Of a stretch of DNA of 64,000 nucleotides, positions 31,301 through 38,796 are shown in pieces (within the stretch, counting starts at the first letter, position 1; every line of letters starts with the position of its first letter). The stretch is from NCBI GenBank assembly GCA_020637495.1, contig JACJVV010000002.1:248001-312000 (forward strand), read 5' to 3'. The stretch is from Candidatus Woesearchaeota archaeon. Its GTDB lineage: Archaea; Nanobdellota; Nanobdellia; Woesearchaeales; JACJVV01. A model generated the notes under the pieces. It saw only the letters and a program-made list of their open reading frames with translations, had not been told where the DNA came from and searched no databases. The position numbers and the translations under genes are program-made.

Positions 31301-33565
31301 ATGGGGGTTTTGAGCAGATCAATCGCTTTAGTTGTAATAATAAGGCTTATACTTCTAGTTCCTATCGTATTTGCTGTTGCTGATACAACGCAGGATGAAC
31401 TTCTTTACTTGATAAACCAGGAAAGGAATGATCTTGGGCTTGATCCAGTCCACATAAACTCATTGCTTGAGACTTCATCACAAGGCCATTCTGACGATAT
31501 GGTTACTCTGCAATATTTTAGCCATACATCTCAAGATGGCAGGACATATATCAATAGGATAGTCAACGCAGGATATACCCCTTATGTAGCTATAGGAGAG
31601 AACATAGCATGGCACAATGGTGATCCGAATGCTTCTTTCGTCTTTGAACTTTGGAAGAACAGTTCAGGACATTACCAAGTCATGACATTCAACAGGTTTG
31701 AAGAGATTGGCATAGGGATCTCTCAAGGCATATATAATGGCGCTTCAGCAACATTCTATGTAACAGACTTCGGAAAGAGGCAGAATGGATGTGTCGTAAA
31801 TGCAACTGAGCAAAGAGAATGTGGAACAAGCAATCTTGGTGAATGCAGTTTTGGCACAGAGACAAGAACATGCAGTGAAGAAGGATATTGGGGAAATTGG
31901 AGCGGTTGCTCAGGAAACGTTGAACCTATTGCTGAAATCTGCGAAGATGGACTTGACAATGATTGCAACGGAGCAATTGATGATTTCTGCAATTGTATAG
32001 ACAACGTCACATATGCATGTTATGACACGGACTTATACTACTATGATTCCTGTGATAGGAGACAGGATGTTGCAGAGGATTGTAGCAATCTTGGCTGTGA
32101 AGGAAGCACATGCTGTACAGAACAATCTTCATACAGCTGTTATAATAATGATATATACTGGTTTGATGCCTGCGGAGATCGAGGAAGCAAGAAAGAGGAA
32201 TGCTACACATACGGGTGCAATTCCACAACAAATGAATGCAATACTTGCGATTCTCATGCATCATACCAATGCTATAATAATGATGTATATTGGTATAATG
32301 AATGCGGTGAAAGAGAGGACAAGAAACAGGAATGCTACACAGATGGATGCAACAACGGTGAATGTGTAAAATGCATCACACAATCTTCATATCAATGCTA
32401 CAGGAATGATGTATATTATTATGATTCATGTGGAAACAGAGAGACAAGGAAAGAGAGCTGCGATGAAGGATGCAGCGATGATGAATGCATAGTCTGTGAT
32501 TCTCATCAGGGATATATGTGCTACAATAATGATGTATATTGGTATGATTCCTGCAATAACAGAGAGGAAAAGAAAGAGGAATGTGCACTAGGCTGTGAAA
32601 GCGATGAATGCATCCCTCTGCCATGTGGAGATAATGATGAGGATGGTTTCATAGATGTTGAATGTGGGGGATTAGATTGTGATGACACTTCAGCATACAT
32701 CAATCCAAACAGCACTGAGATATGCAATGATGTAGACGACGACTGCAACAGCATCGTTGATGATTCCTGCACAGAAAACCTAGTCATATCAGAACCGGCA
32801 GAGACACATATTGAATCAGATGAAAGAAGAGTATTCTTTGAATTAGATGTACAACAGATGATGGATTCAGCATATTACAGTATAAACAATGAAAGATGGA
32901 GGACATTCTGCAGGGATGTTGACAGGTGCATGAAGACATTGTCATTGCCTGAAGGGAACTCAACCATTTCATTCAAAGTGCAGGATCATGAATCAATCAT
33001 CCATGAGACAAATATGACGGCATTTGTTGATTCAAAGAAGCCAAGGATAAGCAGGATACTGCCAAGGACTTATACTAATGGAAATTTCACTGCAATATAC
33101 ACAGAAGATAATCCAGAGAGGGTCGAGTTGCTCATCTCAACTGGCGGGTTTTTCAACCTGGCAGCCTTTAGGACAGACTGCCCAGGAGGAAAGAGAAAGG
33201 AATGCACAATTGCATATGATGTGACAAGCCTGAATGGCCATGAGATAGGGTTCATATTCAACATATCTGATCATTCATCACATGATGAATCAAGGAAAGA
33301 GACAGTCATTGTAGACTCTATTGTTCCAAATATGACTCAGCTTGATTTCAATGTAACAGAAAGAGGAATTGATTTCAACATAACAATATCTGAAGAGGCC
33401 ACACTTGAATACTATGACGCACCAAGAGACAGATGGAGAAGCTTGTGCAGAGGATGCAGTGCATATACAAGATCAAAATCATTCAGAGATGAGCCTGCAA
33501 CATTGGACATAAGAGCTATGGACAAGGCAGGAAACTATGACTTAGAGACGATATCATTGATATGA
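31301..33565 (+). CDS. Secreted CAP-domain protein with Cys-rich and MopE-like repeats
   Basis: A 754-residue exported protein. Residues 1-27 are a signal peptide. Residues ~30-168 are a CAP/SCP domain (LINQERNDLGL; SQGHSDDM with the first His; YFSHTSQDGRTYINRI; GENIAW; WKNSSGHYQVM). A Trp/Cys-rich segment follows with WGNWSGC (thrombospondin-1-like) and EICEDGLDNDCNGAIDDFC, a MopE-type Asp/Cys motif. Five Cys-rich repeats of ~40 residues cover ~230-435. A second MopE motif is EICNDVDDDCNSIVDDSC, and after it come Ig-like beta domains with paired Cys. It has about 45 Cys in the middle, so it must fold with many disulfides outside the cell. Confidence 0.85.
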   Translation: MGVLSRSIALVVIIRLILLVPIVFAVADTTQDELLYLINQERNDLGLDPVHINSLLETSSQGHSDDMVTLQYFSHTSQDGRTYINRIVNAGYTPYVAIGENIAWHNGDPNASFVFELWKNSSGHYQVMTFNRFEEIGIGISQGIYNGASATFYVTDFGKRQNGCVVNATEQRECGTSNLGECSFGTETRTCSEEGYWGNWSGCSGNVEPIAEICEDGLDNDCNGAIDDFCNCIDNVTYACYDTDLYYYDSCDRRQDVAEDCSNLGCEGSTCCTEQSSYSCYNNDIYWFDACGDRGSKKEECYTYGCNSTTNECNTCDSHASYQCYNNDVYWYNECGEREDKKQECYTDGCNNGECVKCITQSSYQCYRNDVYYYDSCGNRETRKESCDEGCSDDECIVCDSHQGYMCYNNDVYWYDSCNNREEKKEECALGCESDECIPLPCGDNDEDGFIDVECGGLDCDDTSAYINPNSTEICNDVDDDCNSIVDDSCTENLVISEPAETHIESDERRVFFELDVQQMMDSAYYSINNERWRTFCRDVDRCMKTLSLPEGNSTISFKVQDHESIIHETNMTAFVDSKKPRISRILPRTYTNGNFTAIYTEDNPERVELLISTGGFFNLAAFRTDCPGGKRKECTIAYDVTSLNGHEIGFIFNISDHSSHDESRKETVIVDSIVPNMTQLDFNVTERGIDFNITISEEATLEYYDAPRDRWRSLCRGCSAYTRSKSFRDEPATLDIRAMDKAGNYDLETISLI
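31992..32615 (+). repeat. Five tandem Cys-rich coding repeats
   Basis: Each ~120-base unit encodes Cys-x4-5-Tyr-x-Cys-Tyr-x-Asn-Asp-x-Tyr-Tyr/Trp-x-Asp-x-Cys, then a charged stretch with Glu-Cys, Gly-Cys and a final Cys. The NNDVYWYD core recurs with only small changes. Confidence 0.8.
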
Positions 33566-33577
33566 AGTGATGAATAA

Positions 33578-33664
33578 ATGAAGAAGACCAATAAAGATAT
33601 ACTAACTGATAGTGAGGAGAGATATCTGACTGAGCTCCTTAGAATAGCATCCGATAGTTTCTAG
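33578..33664 (+). CDS. Possible 28-residue peptide
   Basis: A short frame, MKKTNKDILTDSEERYLTEL then LRIASDSF, begins 12 bases after the stop of the CAP gene. The sequence is charged and helix-like, but there is no clear ribosome binding site, and it may be chance. Confidence 0.2.
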   Translation: MKKTNKDILTDSEERYLTELLRIASDSF

Positions 33665-33762
33665 ATATAAATGTTATGAATCTTTGTTCTAGAGTATATG
33701 TTGATTCAGTATATAAATATAGGATTCTGATTGCATATTGTCGATAGACGGAGGTGTTTTAC

Positions 33763-33900
33763 ATGAATGAAAAATATATTGAGATGCAACCAGGAGACAC
33801 TGACATGGAACAGTGCATAAGATTCATAGATGGACCTAGAGGAAGGATGGAGATAAATATATGCAAATTCCTGGATCAGAGATCACAAGTCAAGACTTGA
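33763..33900 (+). CDS. Small 45-residue protein with strong ribosome binding site
   Basis: A 45-residue protein (MNEKYIEMQPGDTDMEQCIR, then FIDGPRGRMEINICKFLDQR and a short end). GGAGGTG lies at 33750-33756, 6 bases before the ATG, one of the best ribosome binding sites in the window. Residues 18 and 34 are Cys. No family is recognised. Its TGA directly abuts the TGA of the convergent gene. Confidence 0.55.
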   Translation: MNEKYIEMQPGDTDMEQCIRFIDGPRGRMEINICKFLDQRSQVKT

Positions 33901-34203
33901 TCAAACTGTATAAGGGATTACGCCACCTGTGCCTGTTGATAGGTCAATTACCCTTTTAGGTTGATTATCCCTATGATGCAGCTCAAGAAACTGAACAACG
34001 CTGAAATACTTCTCAGAATAGCCTGCATTATAAGATAAGGCTGCCTGAAGACCAGCTAATTGTGCAGAATCGATTGGTTTCCCATTCTCAACACCACCAA
34101 GCATCATCTCCAAAGTACCGATGAATTCTTTCTCACCTTCATCAGTGACTTGATCAGACAAAAGCATTAGGTCTCTGTAATATGCTGTTAACTGTTGCTT
34201 CAT
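33901..34203 (-). CDS. Hypothetical 100-residue protein
   Basis: A 100-residue, mostly helical protein (QLTAYYRDLMLLSDQVTDEG start) with a hydrophilic C-terminus ending STGTGGVIPYTV. It has no Cys, no membrane segment and no recognised family. A minus-strand TATA box centred about 26 bases from the ATG supports the start. Confidence 0.5.
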   Translation of the reverse strand: MKQQLTAYYRDLMLLSDQVTDEGEKEFIGTLEMMLGGVENGKPIDSAQLAGLQAALSYNAGYSEKYFSVVQFLELHHRDNQPKRVIDLSTGTGGVIPYTV

Positions 34204-34224
34204 GACGTTTCTACGTTAATGAGT

Positions 34225-34233
34225 TATTTATAA
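34225..34233 (-). promoter_or_regulatory. TATA box of the 100-residue gene
   Basis: On the minus strand CTTTATAAATAAC overlaps 34222-34234 and is centred about 26 bases from ATG 34203. Confidence 0.5.
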
Positions 34234-34285
34234 AGATTGATGTTGTAAAATGATTACATCACTAAGATCACATCACAAATAACTG

Positions 34286-35524
34286 CTAGCATTTAGCGAC
34301 TATAAGATTATGCTTGCTCTGTATCACATTTGCCTTGACAATTCCTTTCAAAGGATTACAGCCAAGTAATGTCACTGCTCTTCTGCCCTGAGGTGTCTCA
34401 AAGACGCCTAACCTATCTTTAGGATACCTTCCTTCACATATCACTCTGACACGTATCTGTTCTTTCTTGCTGCAAAGAGCAGGAAGCTCAGGAGTCTCCT
34501 TTATCTTCCCTAATTCCTCTGTAAGCTTATAATTAGTCTTTATCTCTAATGCTTTGAGATCCTTGAAGAAAGATTCCCATGATTGCTCCTTACCAGGATT
34601 CCTTCCCTTCTTGTTATGGCAGAACTTCTGTATCGCAACCCTGATCTCTTCCCTGTCCTTGTTCCTGTTCAACCTTTGTGCAAGCTCAATTATCTTCACC
34701 ATCTCCTCAGCATTCATCCATGACAGGAATACAGGAGTGATTGATAGGTCCAGCCTATCGACGACATATTCTAGGTTCTTCTGTACAAGTTTTGCATTAT
34801 AAGCTTTGCCCATCACTTTCTTGCTCAGTTCTTCGCTTACAGCAGAGACAGAGACAGATAGCTTAACTCTCTTCCCATGTTTAGGGATTAATTCAGCAAG
34901 CCTATCAACAGTATCTTTAGTCATAAGTAGTCCATTTGAGATGATCGTGACATCCTTCACATAGCTTATCCGCAAGAGCTTATCAACAAGTTCGACAAGC
35001 CGTGCATAAAGTGTAGGTTCACCATGAGGGTTTATCCACATTGACATACCATCACTTGCCTTGAAATGCAATAGCTTGCTTACCTCATCTGCAAGATAAT
35101 CTACATCAACGACAAAATCTATCTTCTTTCTGCTGCTAGGTCCTTCATCAACAGAACAGAATACGCAATCTGCATTGCAATTAGTTATTGGCTTAACCTC
35201 AAGCATCTCACTTCCCTTGTCGACAACACCCATGAAGTTAAGTCCTACAAGAGGCAGTTCCATATCCTCATCGACAAATATTGCCCTATTGCCATTCAAT
35301 GCATAAGTGAGATCTCTTTTGTATTTACGAAAGAAACGCATGAATCTTTTCTCTCCTCTCTCACCTGGAAATTTAGAAAGCTCAATCCTATCATCAACAA
35401 TCTGGAGATCACCAAACTCTTCTATCAGCATGCCCTTCTCGAACTCCTTAGAGAAATATCTATATAATTTTACGATGACTTTCCCATCTTTCTCAATGAA
35501 AGATAAATCACTAAATTTTAGCAT
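34286..35524 (-). CDS. Radical SAM enzyme of the archaeal COG2100 kind
   Basis: A 412-residue protein. The central radical SAM barrel has PITNCNADCVFCSVDEGP, a Cys-x3-Cys-x2-Cys cluster that binds [4Fe-4S] and S-adenosylmethionine, then WINPHGEPTLY as the GGEP-like motif. The N-terminal ~110 residues are a beta-rich region, and a C-terminal region ends in a TRAM-like beta domain (KGIVKANVIQSKHNLIVAKC). The layout matches uncharacterised archaeal Fe-S oxidoreductases. The target is unknown. The TATA box at 35543-35554 fixes the start as leaderless. Confidence 0.8.
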   Translation of the reverse strand: MLKFSDLSFIEKDGKVIVKLYRYFSKEFEKGMLIEEFGDLQIVDDRIELSKFPGERGEKRFMRFFRKYKRDLTYALNGNRAIFVDEDMELPLVGLNFMGVVDKGSEMLEVKPITNCNADCVFCSVDEGPSSRKKIDFVVDVDYLADEVSKLLHFKASDGMSMWINPHGEPTLYARLVELVDKLLRISYVKDVTIISNGLLMTKDTVDRLAELIPKHGKRVKLSVSVSAVSEELSKKVMGKAYNAKLVQKNLEYVVDRLDLSITPVFLSWMNAEEMVKIIELAQRLNRNKDREEIRVAIQKFCHNKKGRNPGKEQSWESFFKDLKALEIKTNYKLTEELGKIKETPELPALCSKKEQIRVRVICEGRYPKDRLGVFETPQGRRAVTLLGCNPLKGIVKANVIQSKHNLIVAKC

Positions 35525-35542
35525 ATCCTGACAAAGTCGATT

Positions 35543-35554
35543 GAATATATATTT
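35543..35554 (-). promoter_or_regulatory. TATA box of the radical SAM gene
   Basis: On the minus strand AAATATATATTC is centred about 25 bases from ATG 35524. Confidence 0.5.
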
Positions 35555-35610
35555 CTTTTGGAAGATTGTTCACAGAAAATACAAGGCAAAAAAGAAAGAA
35601 ATAGTGATAT

Positions 35611-35619
35611 AGTTTAATA
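35611..35619 (+). promoter_or_regulatory. TATA-like box deciding the 35644 start
   Basis: AGTTTAATA is about 29 bases before ATG 35644 and directly touches ATG 35620. Leaderless spacing therefore favours 35644. Confidence 0.4.
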
Positions 35620-35643
35620 ATGCCTTATACATCTATTATTGAT

Positions 35644-36516
35644 ATGGTAGATTACAAAAGATTAGGAGAAAATATAAGGAAAGGAATAGATTCATTTATG
35701 GAAGGGTTGCGTAGTCATGAGACCCACACTTCTAAAAACTCTAGACATGGCAATTCAACCGACCTTTCCGACATCCTAGGCGTCAAGATCAATGCGAATA
35801 ATGCGATTAGGTATGCAAAGGATGCAGTCGAACATGCAACGAAACAAAATAATGTGCACTATCTTGATATGATAAACAATGCATTGCATAGCCAGAATAC
35901 AGCACAACTGCTAAGAATACAGTCACAGAAAGAAGAGATCTTCAGATGGGCAGATGACCCCGTAAAGAGAGCATATGCACGAGCATGCATACTGCTAGAG
36001 GATTTTGAAGAGGCACTCAGTACATATGATAAGCTTGAGAACATGATCCCTTCAGACCTAGCAGCAGAAGGGCTTATCTTCATGAGACAAGGGAACCATA
36101 AGGTTGCTAAATCAAGGTTGGAGATTGCAGCGCAAGACTCACCCTATGTAAGGATTGCATTGGCATGCCTAGACAAAAAAGACCATGATACGCTCTACAA
36201 GCATCTTGGACCAGTATTGCTGAAATCAGTCCAGGCTAACATGATGATGGGAATACATCATCTGAACAATGTAGAATATGACATGGCAAAAAGATACTTC
36301 GAACAGGCATCATATCTTGCTCCTGAAAGCGTCACTGCAAAGTTCTACTTATTCAGAACATCTCATAAAACACCAACACCAGAGGATATATCTGGATTTT
36401 TTCTGGATACAGGATGCAGCTGGAGCTCTGAATACTTCACCACTAAGTTAGAAGAGCATCCAGTCGAATATCCTGCACTAAAACTAGATGGGAAATCCAT
36501 CTTCCGTGCATCGTGA
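35644..36516 (+). CDS. TPR-like helical repeat protein
   Basis: A 290-residue protein from ATG 35644 (35620 in frame). After a polar N-terminus with several His and Ser, residues ~65-265 form helix pairs with TPR character (AYARACILLEDFEEALSTYDKL; AEGLIFMRQGNHKVAKSRLE; MAKRYFEQASYLAPESVTAK). TPR proteins are scaffolds for protein binding. The partner is not evident. It has no membrane segment, so it is probably cytoplasmic. Confidence 0.65.
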   Translation: MVDYKRLGENIRKGIDSFMEGLRSHETHTSKNSRHGNSTDLSDILGVKINANNAIRYAKDAVEHATKQNNVHYLDMINNALHSQNTAQLLRIQSQKEEIFRWADDPVKRAYARACILLEDFEEALSTYDKLENMIPSDLAAEGLIFMRQGNHKVAKSRLEIAAQDSPYVRIALACLDKKDHDTLYKHLGPVLLKSVQANMMMGIHHLNNVEYDMAKRYFEQASYLAPESVTAKFYLFRTSHKTPTPEDISGFFLDTGCSWSSEYFTTKLEEHPVEYPALKLDGKSIFRAS

Positions 36517-36525
36517 GGTAAGTAA

Positions 36526-36535
36526 TATTTATATA
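36526..36535 (+). promoter_or_regulatory. TATA box of the DUF4346-like gene
   Basis: TATTTATATA is centred about 26 bases before ATG 36557. Confidence 0.55.
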
Positions 36536-36556
36536 GCATCACGTTTTATTTGACCC

Positions 36557-36886
36557 ATGGAATATACTAAACCAACATTGAGTGATGATTGTTGTATCCT
36601 GGAAGAGAAGCATGTGCCTTTCAGGCTTGATCCAGCGGGGTATGTACTTATCAGGATCGCTGAAGATGTGAAAGATGGAAAACACCTAGAGATAGGATTC
36701 TGCAAGAACAACAGCAAGAACACGATTGAAGTTGTGACAAAAGGCATCGATCCTGAGAAGATATATCGAACGTTCATCAAGAATATCCCTGCACTTTACC
36801 CAGAACATTATTCATATATAGGAGATGAGCTCAGGAAAGCTAAGGTATGCATGGACAACGGCACAAACTACGTACAGGATGATTGA
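36557..36886 (+). CDS. DUF4346-like protein
   Basis: A 109-residue alpha/beta protein with DPAGYVLIRI near residue 27 and a later PEKIYRTFIKNIPALYPEHYSYIGDELRKA segment. This agrees with the DUF4346 domain, which in methanogens is fused to pterin or dihydropteroate-synthase-like enzymes. Here it stands alone. The Cys pair at 12-13 and Cys50 may be chance. The function is unknown. The TATA box gives leaderless transcription. Confidence 0.6.
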   Translation: MEYTKPTLSDDCCILEEKHVPFRLDPAGYVLIRIAEDVKDGKHLEIGFCKNNSKNTIEVVTKGIDPEKIYRTFIKNIPALYPEHYSYIGDELRKAKVCMDNGTNYVQDD

Positions 36887-36928
36887 TAACTCCAAGAATA
36901 AAAACAGATAGCAAAAGTTTCTATAAAA

Positions 36929-36938
36929 GTTTATATAT
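36929..36938 (+). promoter_or_regulatory. TATA box of the Gins51 gene
   Basis: AGTTTATATA is about 40 bases before ATG 36975, allowing a short leader that contains a G-run (36960-36964). Confidence 0.45.
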
Positions 36939-36974
36939 GAGCTCATCATGTAATCAAGTGGGGGAAATGTGTAA

Positions 36975-37736
36975 ATGACAGATATTAACATAACATATGA
37001 GACGCTCTACGAGATATTGAGGAATGAGAAGAATAGGGAGGACCTGCAGGAGCTATCACCTACATTCTATCAAGATGTCATAACCTATCTCTCCAAGAAC
37101 AAAGCTATGCTTGACAAAGCTATCAAGGAGGATTATTCTGACGAGGATAAAGAAGACCTGATCAGGCAAGTCAAGAACATAAGAAATCTCATAAGAGAGA
37201 TTTATGAAAGAAGAGAGAAAAAGATAATAAACCTATCATTGAACAAGAGCAGGACACAATCCGACTTAGTAGAGATAAATACCCTGCTGCCAATGGAGAA
37301 GGCATTATATGATGGTGCAACAGATTTCCTGGACAAGTCCAGAAGGGATATACTCCAGAACATGCTCAATGGCACAGAGCCAATCCAAGCAAATATCGAC
37401 GACAATCATGCACTGAAGATGACTGCAGAAAGAAAAGAGAGATCCACAATACATTCCTCTCCGCCGATGAATAGTCCTGAAAGTAAAGAGGCAATAGAGA
37501 CATCACAACAGAGCAAGCATTTACCTTCAGATGTTAATGTTAACACAGATGAGAAAGAGATAGGACAGACTGAAAATCATAAGAGCAACCTATCAATAAA
37601 ATTCAAAGAGAATGTACCCAAATTCCTAGGAAAGGAGCTTGAAGTTTATGGACCTTATGAACCTGAAGACACTGCAACCATTCCTTTTGAACTAGCACAA
37701 ATCTTGATAAACAAAGGCAAAGCAGAGCAGATATGA
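36975..37736 (+). CDS. DNA replication factor GINS, Gins51 subunit
   Basis: A 253-residue protein with the Gins51 order of domains. The N-terminal helical A domain (ETLYEILRNEKNREDLQELS; FYQDVITYLS; LIRQVKNIRNLIREIYERRE; NLSLNKSR) is followed by a polar linker and then a C-terminal beta B domain (KFKENVPKFLGKELEVYGPY; DTATIPFELAQILINKGKAE). GINS binds MCM and the Cdc45/RecJ-like nuclease to form the archaeal replicative helicase complex. The length is at the family norm. It sits upstream of the tRNA/RNA polymerase region without operon partners. Confidence 0.85.
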   Translation: MTDINITYETLYEILRNEKNREDLQELSPTFYQDVITYLSKNKAMLDKAIKEDYSDEDKEDLIRQVKNIRNLIREIYERREKKIINLSLNKSRTQSDLVEINTLLPMEKALYDGATDFLDKSRRDILQNMLNGTEPIQANIDDNHALKMTAERKERSTIHSSPPMNSPESKEAIETSQQSKHLPSDVNVNTDEKEIGQTENHKSNLSIKFKENVPKFLGKELEVYGPYEPEDTATIPFELAQILINKGKAEQI

Positions 37737-38051
37737 TATAATTATAATATATTCTACAGAAATAGTCCGATAACTTAAAATCTTTTAACCTAGAAAAATA
37801 CCAATTTAAGACCAAAAAATGAATTTTCTAGAGCAAATCCTTCATTTTTCGATATATTATATTGGGAAAACCACAACACTTATAAACAGTTTGGGATTTC
37901 TTGAATGAATGCATAGTCCTATTTTTCAAGTTCCACTATAAATGCCTATTTGAAGACTAGATATAGCTATGCACAAGTGCAATATATTGAGCATATATTG
38001 TATAGATGCCTCGGTATCTTGTGCCAACAAGGTACAAGGCGAATGAAATAA
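37737..38051. other. Intergenic region with TATA boxes and a hairpin
   Basis: No gene is visible. TATA-like boxes lie at 37879-37886, 37935-37942 and 37992-38000. A 33-base hairpin (38008-38040) has a 9-bp stem (38014-38022 with 38027-38035, loop GCCA) extended by GCCT/AGGC, ending 11 bases before tRNA-Asp. It may be the processed leader of the tRNA transcript or a small RNA. Confidence 0.4.
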
Positions 38052-38124
38052 GCCTTGGTAGTGTAGGGGACTATCATGAAGCCCTGTCGAGGCTTCGACC
38101 CGCGTTCGAATCGCGGCCAGGGCG
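38052..38124 (+). tRNA. tRNA-Asp (GTC)
   Basis: A full cloverleaf can be drawn. Acceptor arms GCCTTGG/CCAGGGC pair with one G-U, the D-arm follows TA, the anticodon stem AAGCC/GGCTT closes loop CTGTCGA with anticodon GTC, and the T-arm CCGCG-TTCGAAT-CGCGG is perfect. The discriminator is G, CCA is not encoded and there is no intron. Confidence 0.9.
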
Positions 38125-38323
38125 TTTAGTGCACTAATGCATAAGAGCCTTTAGACGCGATTAAAACTGTGTTTTGTGTCGCGACCATTGGTTTGAAAAT
38201 CATAAAAAAAGAGAGCTTGACTTTTTAGTTCGGCTCAAAAAAAGCTGACAGATATACATTTGTTGGCTATCGAAAAAACCGATGCTTTGTATTGTCACAA
38301 AGTTCGGATCGTTTCATAGAAAC
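38125..38323 (+). other. Structured spacer between two tRNAs
   Basis: A 199-base spacer with several possible stems: the palindrome TTAGTGCACTAA (38126-38137) directly after tRNA-Asp, a weak CGCGA/TCGCG pair (about 38157-38195), and a stem-loop CCGA-TG-CTTTGT/ACAAAG-T-TCGG (38279-38307) before tRNA-Lys. It could be processed spacer or hold a small RNA. I found no convincing box C/D motif. Confidence 0.3.
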
Positions 38324-38449
38324 GAGCCGTTAGCTCAGCCTGGTCAGAGCACAACACTTTTACGCGGAGCGTGAAAGTAGGACCTTTAGGTCCGTACTTT
38401 TAGACGCTAAGAAATGTTGGGGTCGCGAGTTCGAATCTCGTACGGCTCA
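38324..38449 (+). tRNA. tRNA-Lys (TTT) with intron
   Basis: Acceptor arms GAGCCGT/ACGGCTC, D-arm GCTC/GAGC, anticodon stem CAACA/TGTTG, T-arm GCGAG-TTCGAAT-CTCGT and discriminator A. The loop reads CTTTTA before the break and A after it, so the anticodon is TTT. A 51-base intron (38363-38413) follows position 37, the canonical archaeal site. It folds into a long hairpin (AGCGT/ACGCT, GAAAGTA/TACTTTT, GGACC/GGTCC) expected to form the splicing bulge-helix-bulge. CCA is not encoded. Confidence 0.88.
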
Positions 38450-38507
38450 TAAGCAGAAAAAGTCGCACGAGATAGAAACTATGTTGCGTATCTCGTACGG
38501 CTCATAA
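38435..38507 (+). repeat. Duplicated 3' end of tRNA-Lys
   Basis: ATCTCGTACGGCTCATAA occurs at 38435-38452 (T-arm, acceptor and discriminator of the tRNA plus flank) and again at 38490-38507. ATGTTG, the 3' anticodon stem, also recurs (38414-38419 and 38481-38486). The second copy thus looks like a collapsed copy of the 3' half of the tRNA. Confidence 0.75.
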
Positions 38508-38547
38508 TATTTACATTTAATTTCATCAAATTCATAGAGGAGAAAAA

Positions 38548-38796
38548 ATGGCCAAGAAAACAAAACTCGTTATTGAAAAGCACAATCTTATCCCGAAGCA
38601 CTCAGTGTGCAACGACAAGGAAAAACAGCAAGTATATGAAAAATATGGCACGACCGAAAGGGAGATGCCTAAGATTTCTTCCCAGGATGCAGCGCTTGCA
38701 AGCCTGAAAGTAAAGAAACATGATCTTATAAAGATTGAAAGAGAGGATGGATTCTCAGGGAAGACAGTATTTTACAGGGTGGTAGCTGATGAATGA
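38548..38796 (+). CDS. rpoH: RNA polymerase subunit H (Rpb5-like)
   Basis: An 82-residue protein matching the C-terminal Rpb5 domain that forms archaeal subunit H: HNLIPKHSVCNDKEKQQVYE, then LPKISSxDPA-like MPKISSQDAALASLKVKKHD, then LIKIEREDG and a final VFYRVVADE. It contacts the downstream DNA jaw of RNA polymerase. GAGGAG precedes the ATG. Its stop overlaps the rpoB2 start by 4 bases, as usual for this operon. Confidence 0.95.
   Translation: MAKKTKLVIEKHNLIPKHSVCNDKEKQQVYEKYGTTEREMPKISSQDAALASLKVKKHDLIKIEREDGFSGKTVFYRVVADE

Noticed and set aside
31689..32787. Minus-strand frames across the CAP-domain gene
   Set aside because: These Cys/His-rich frames are created by the Cys codons of the repeats read backwards. 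The plus-strand protein has a signal peptide and known domains.
38125..38323. Box C/D guide RNA in the tRNA spacer
   Set aside because: No RTGATGA and CTGA pair with correct spacing was found.
38324..38507. Integrated genetic element bounded by the tRNA-Lys repeat
   Set aside because: The two repeat copies are only 55 bases apart start to start, with no room for an element and no integrase in the window. At most it is a scar.
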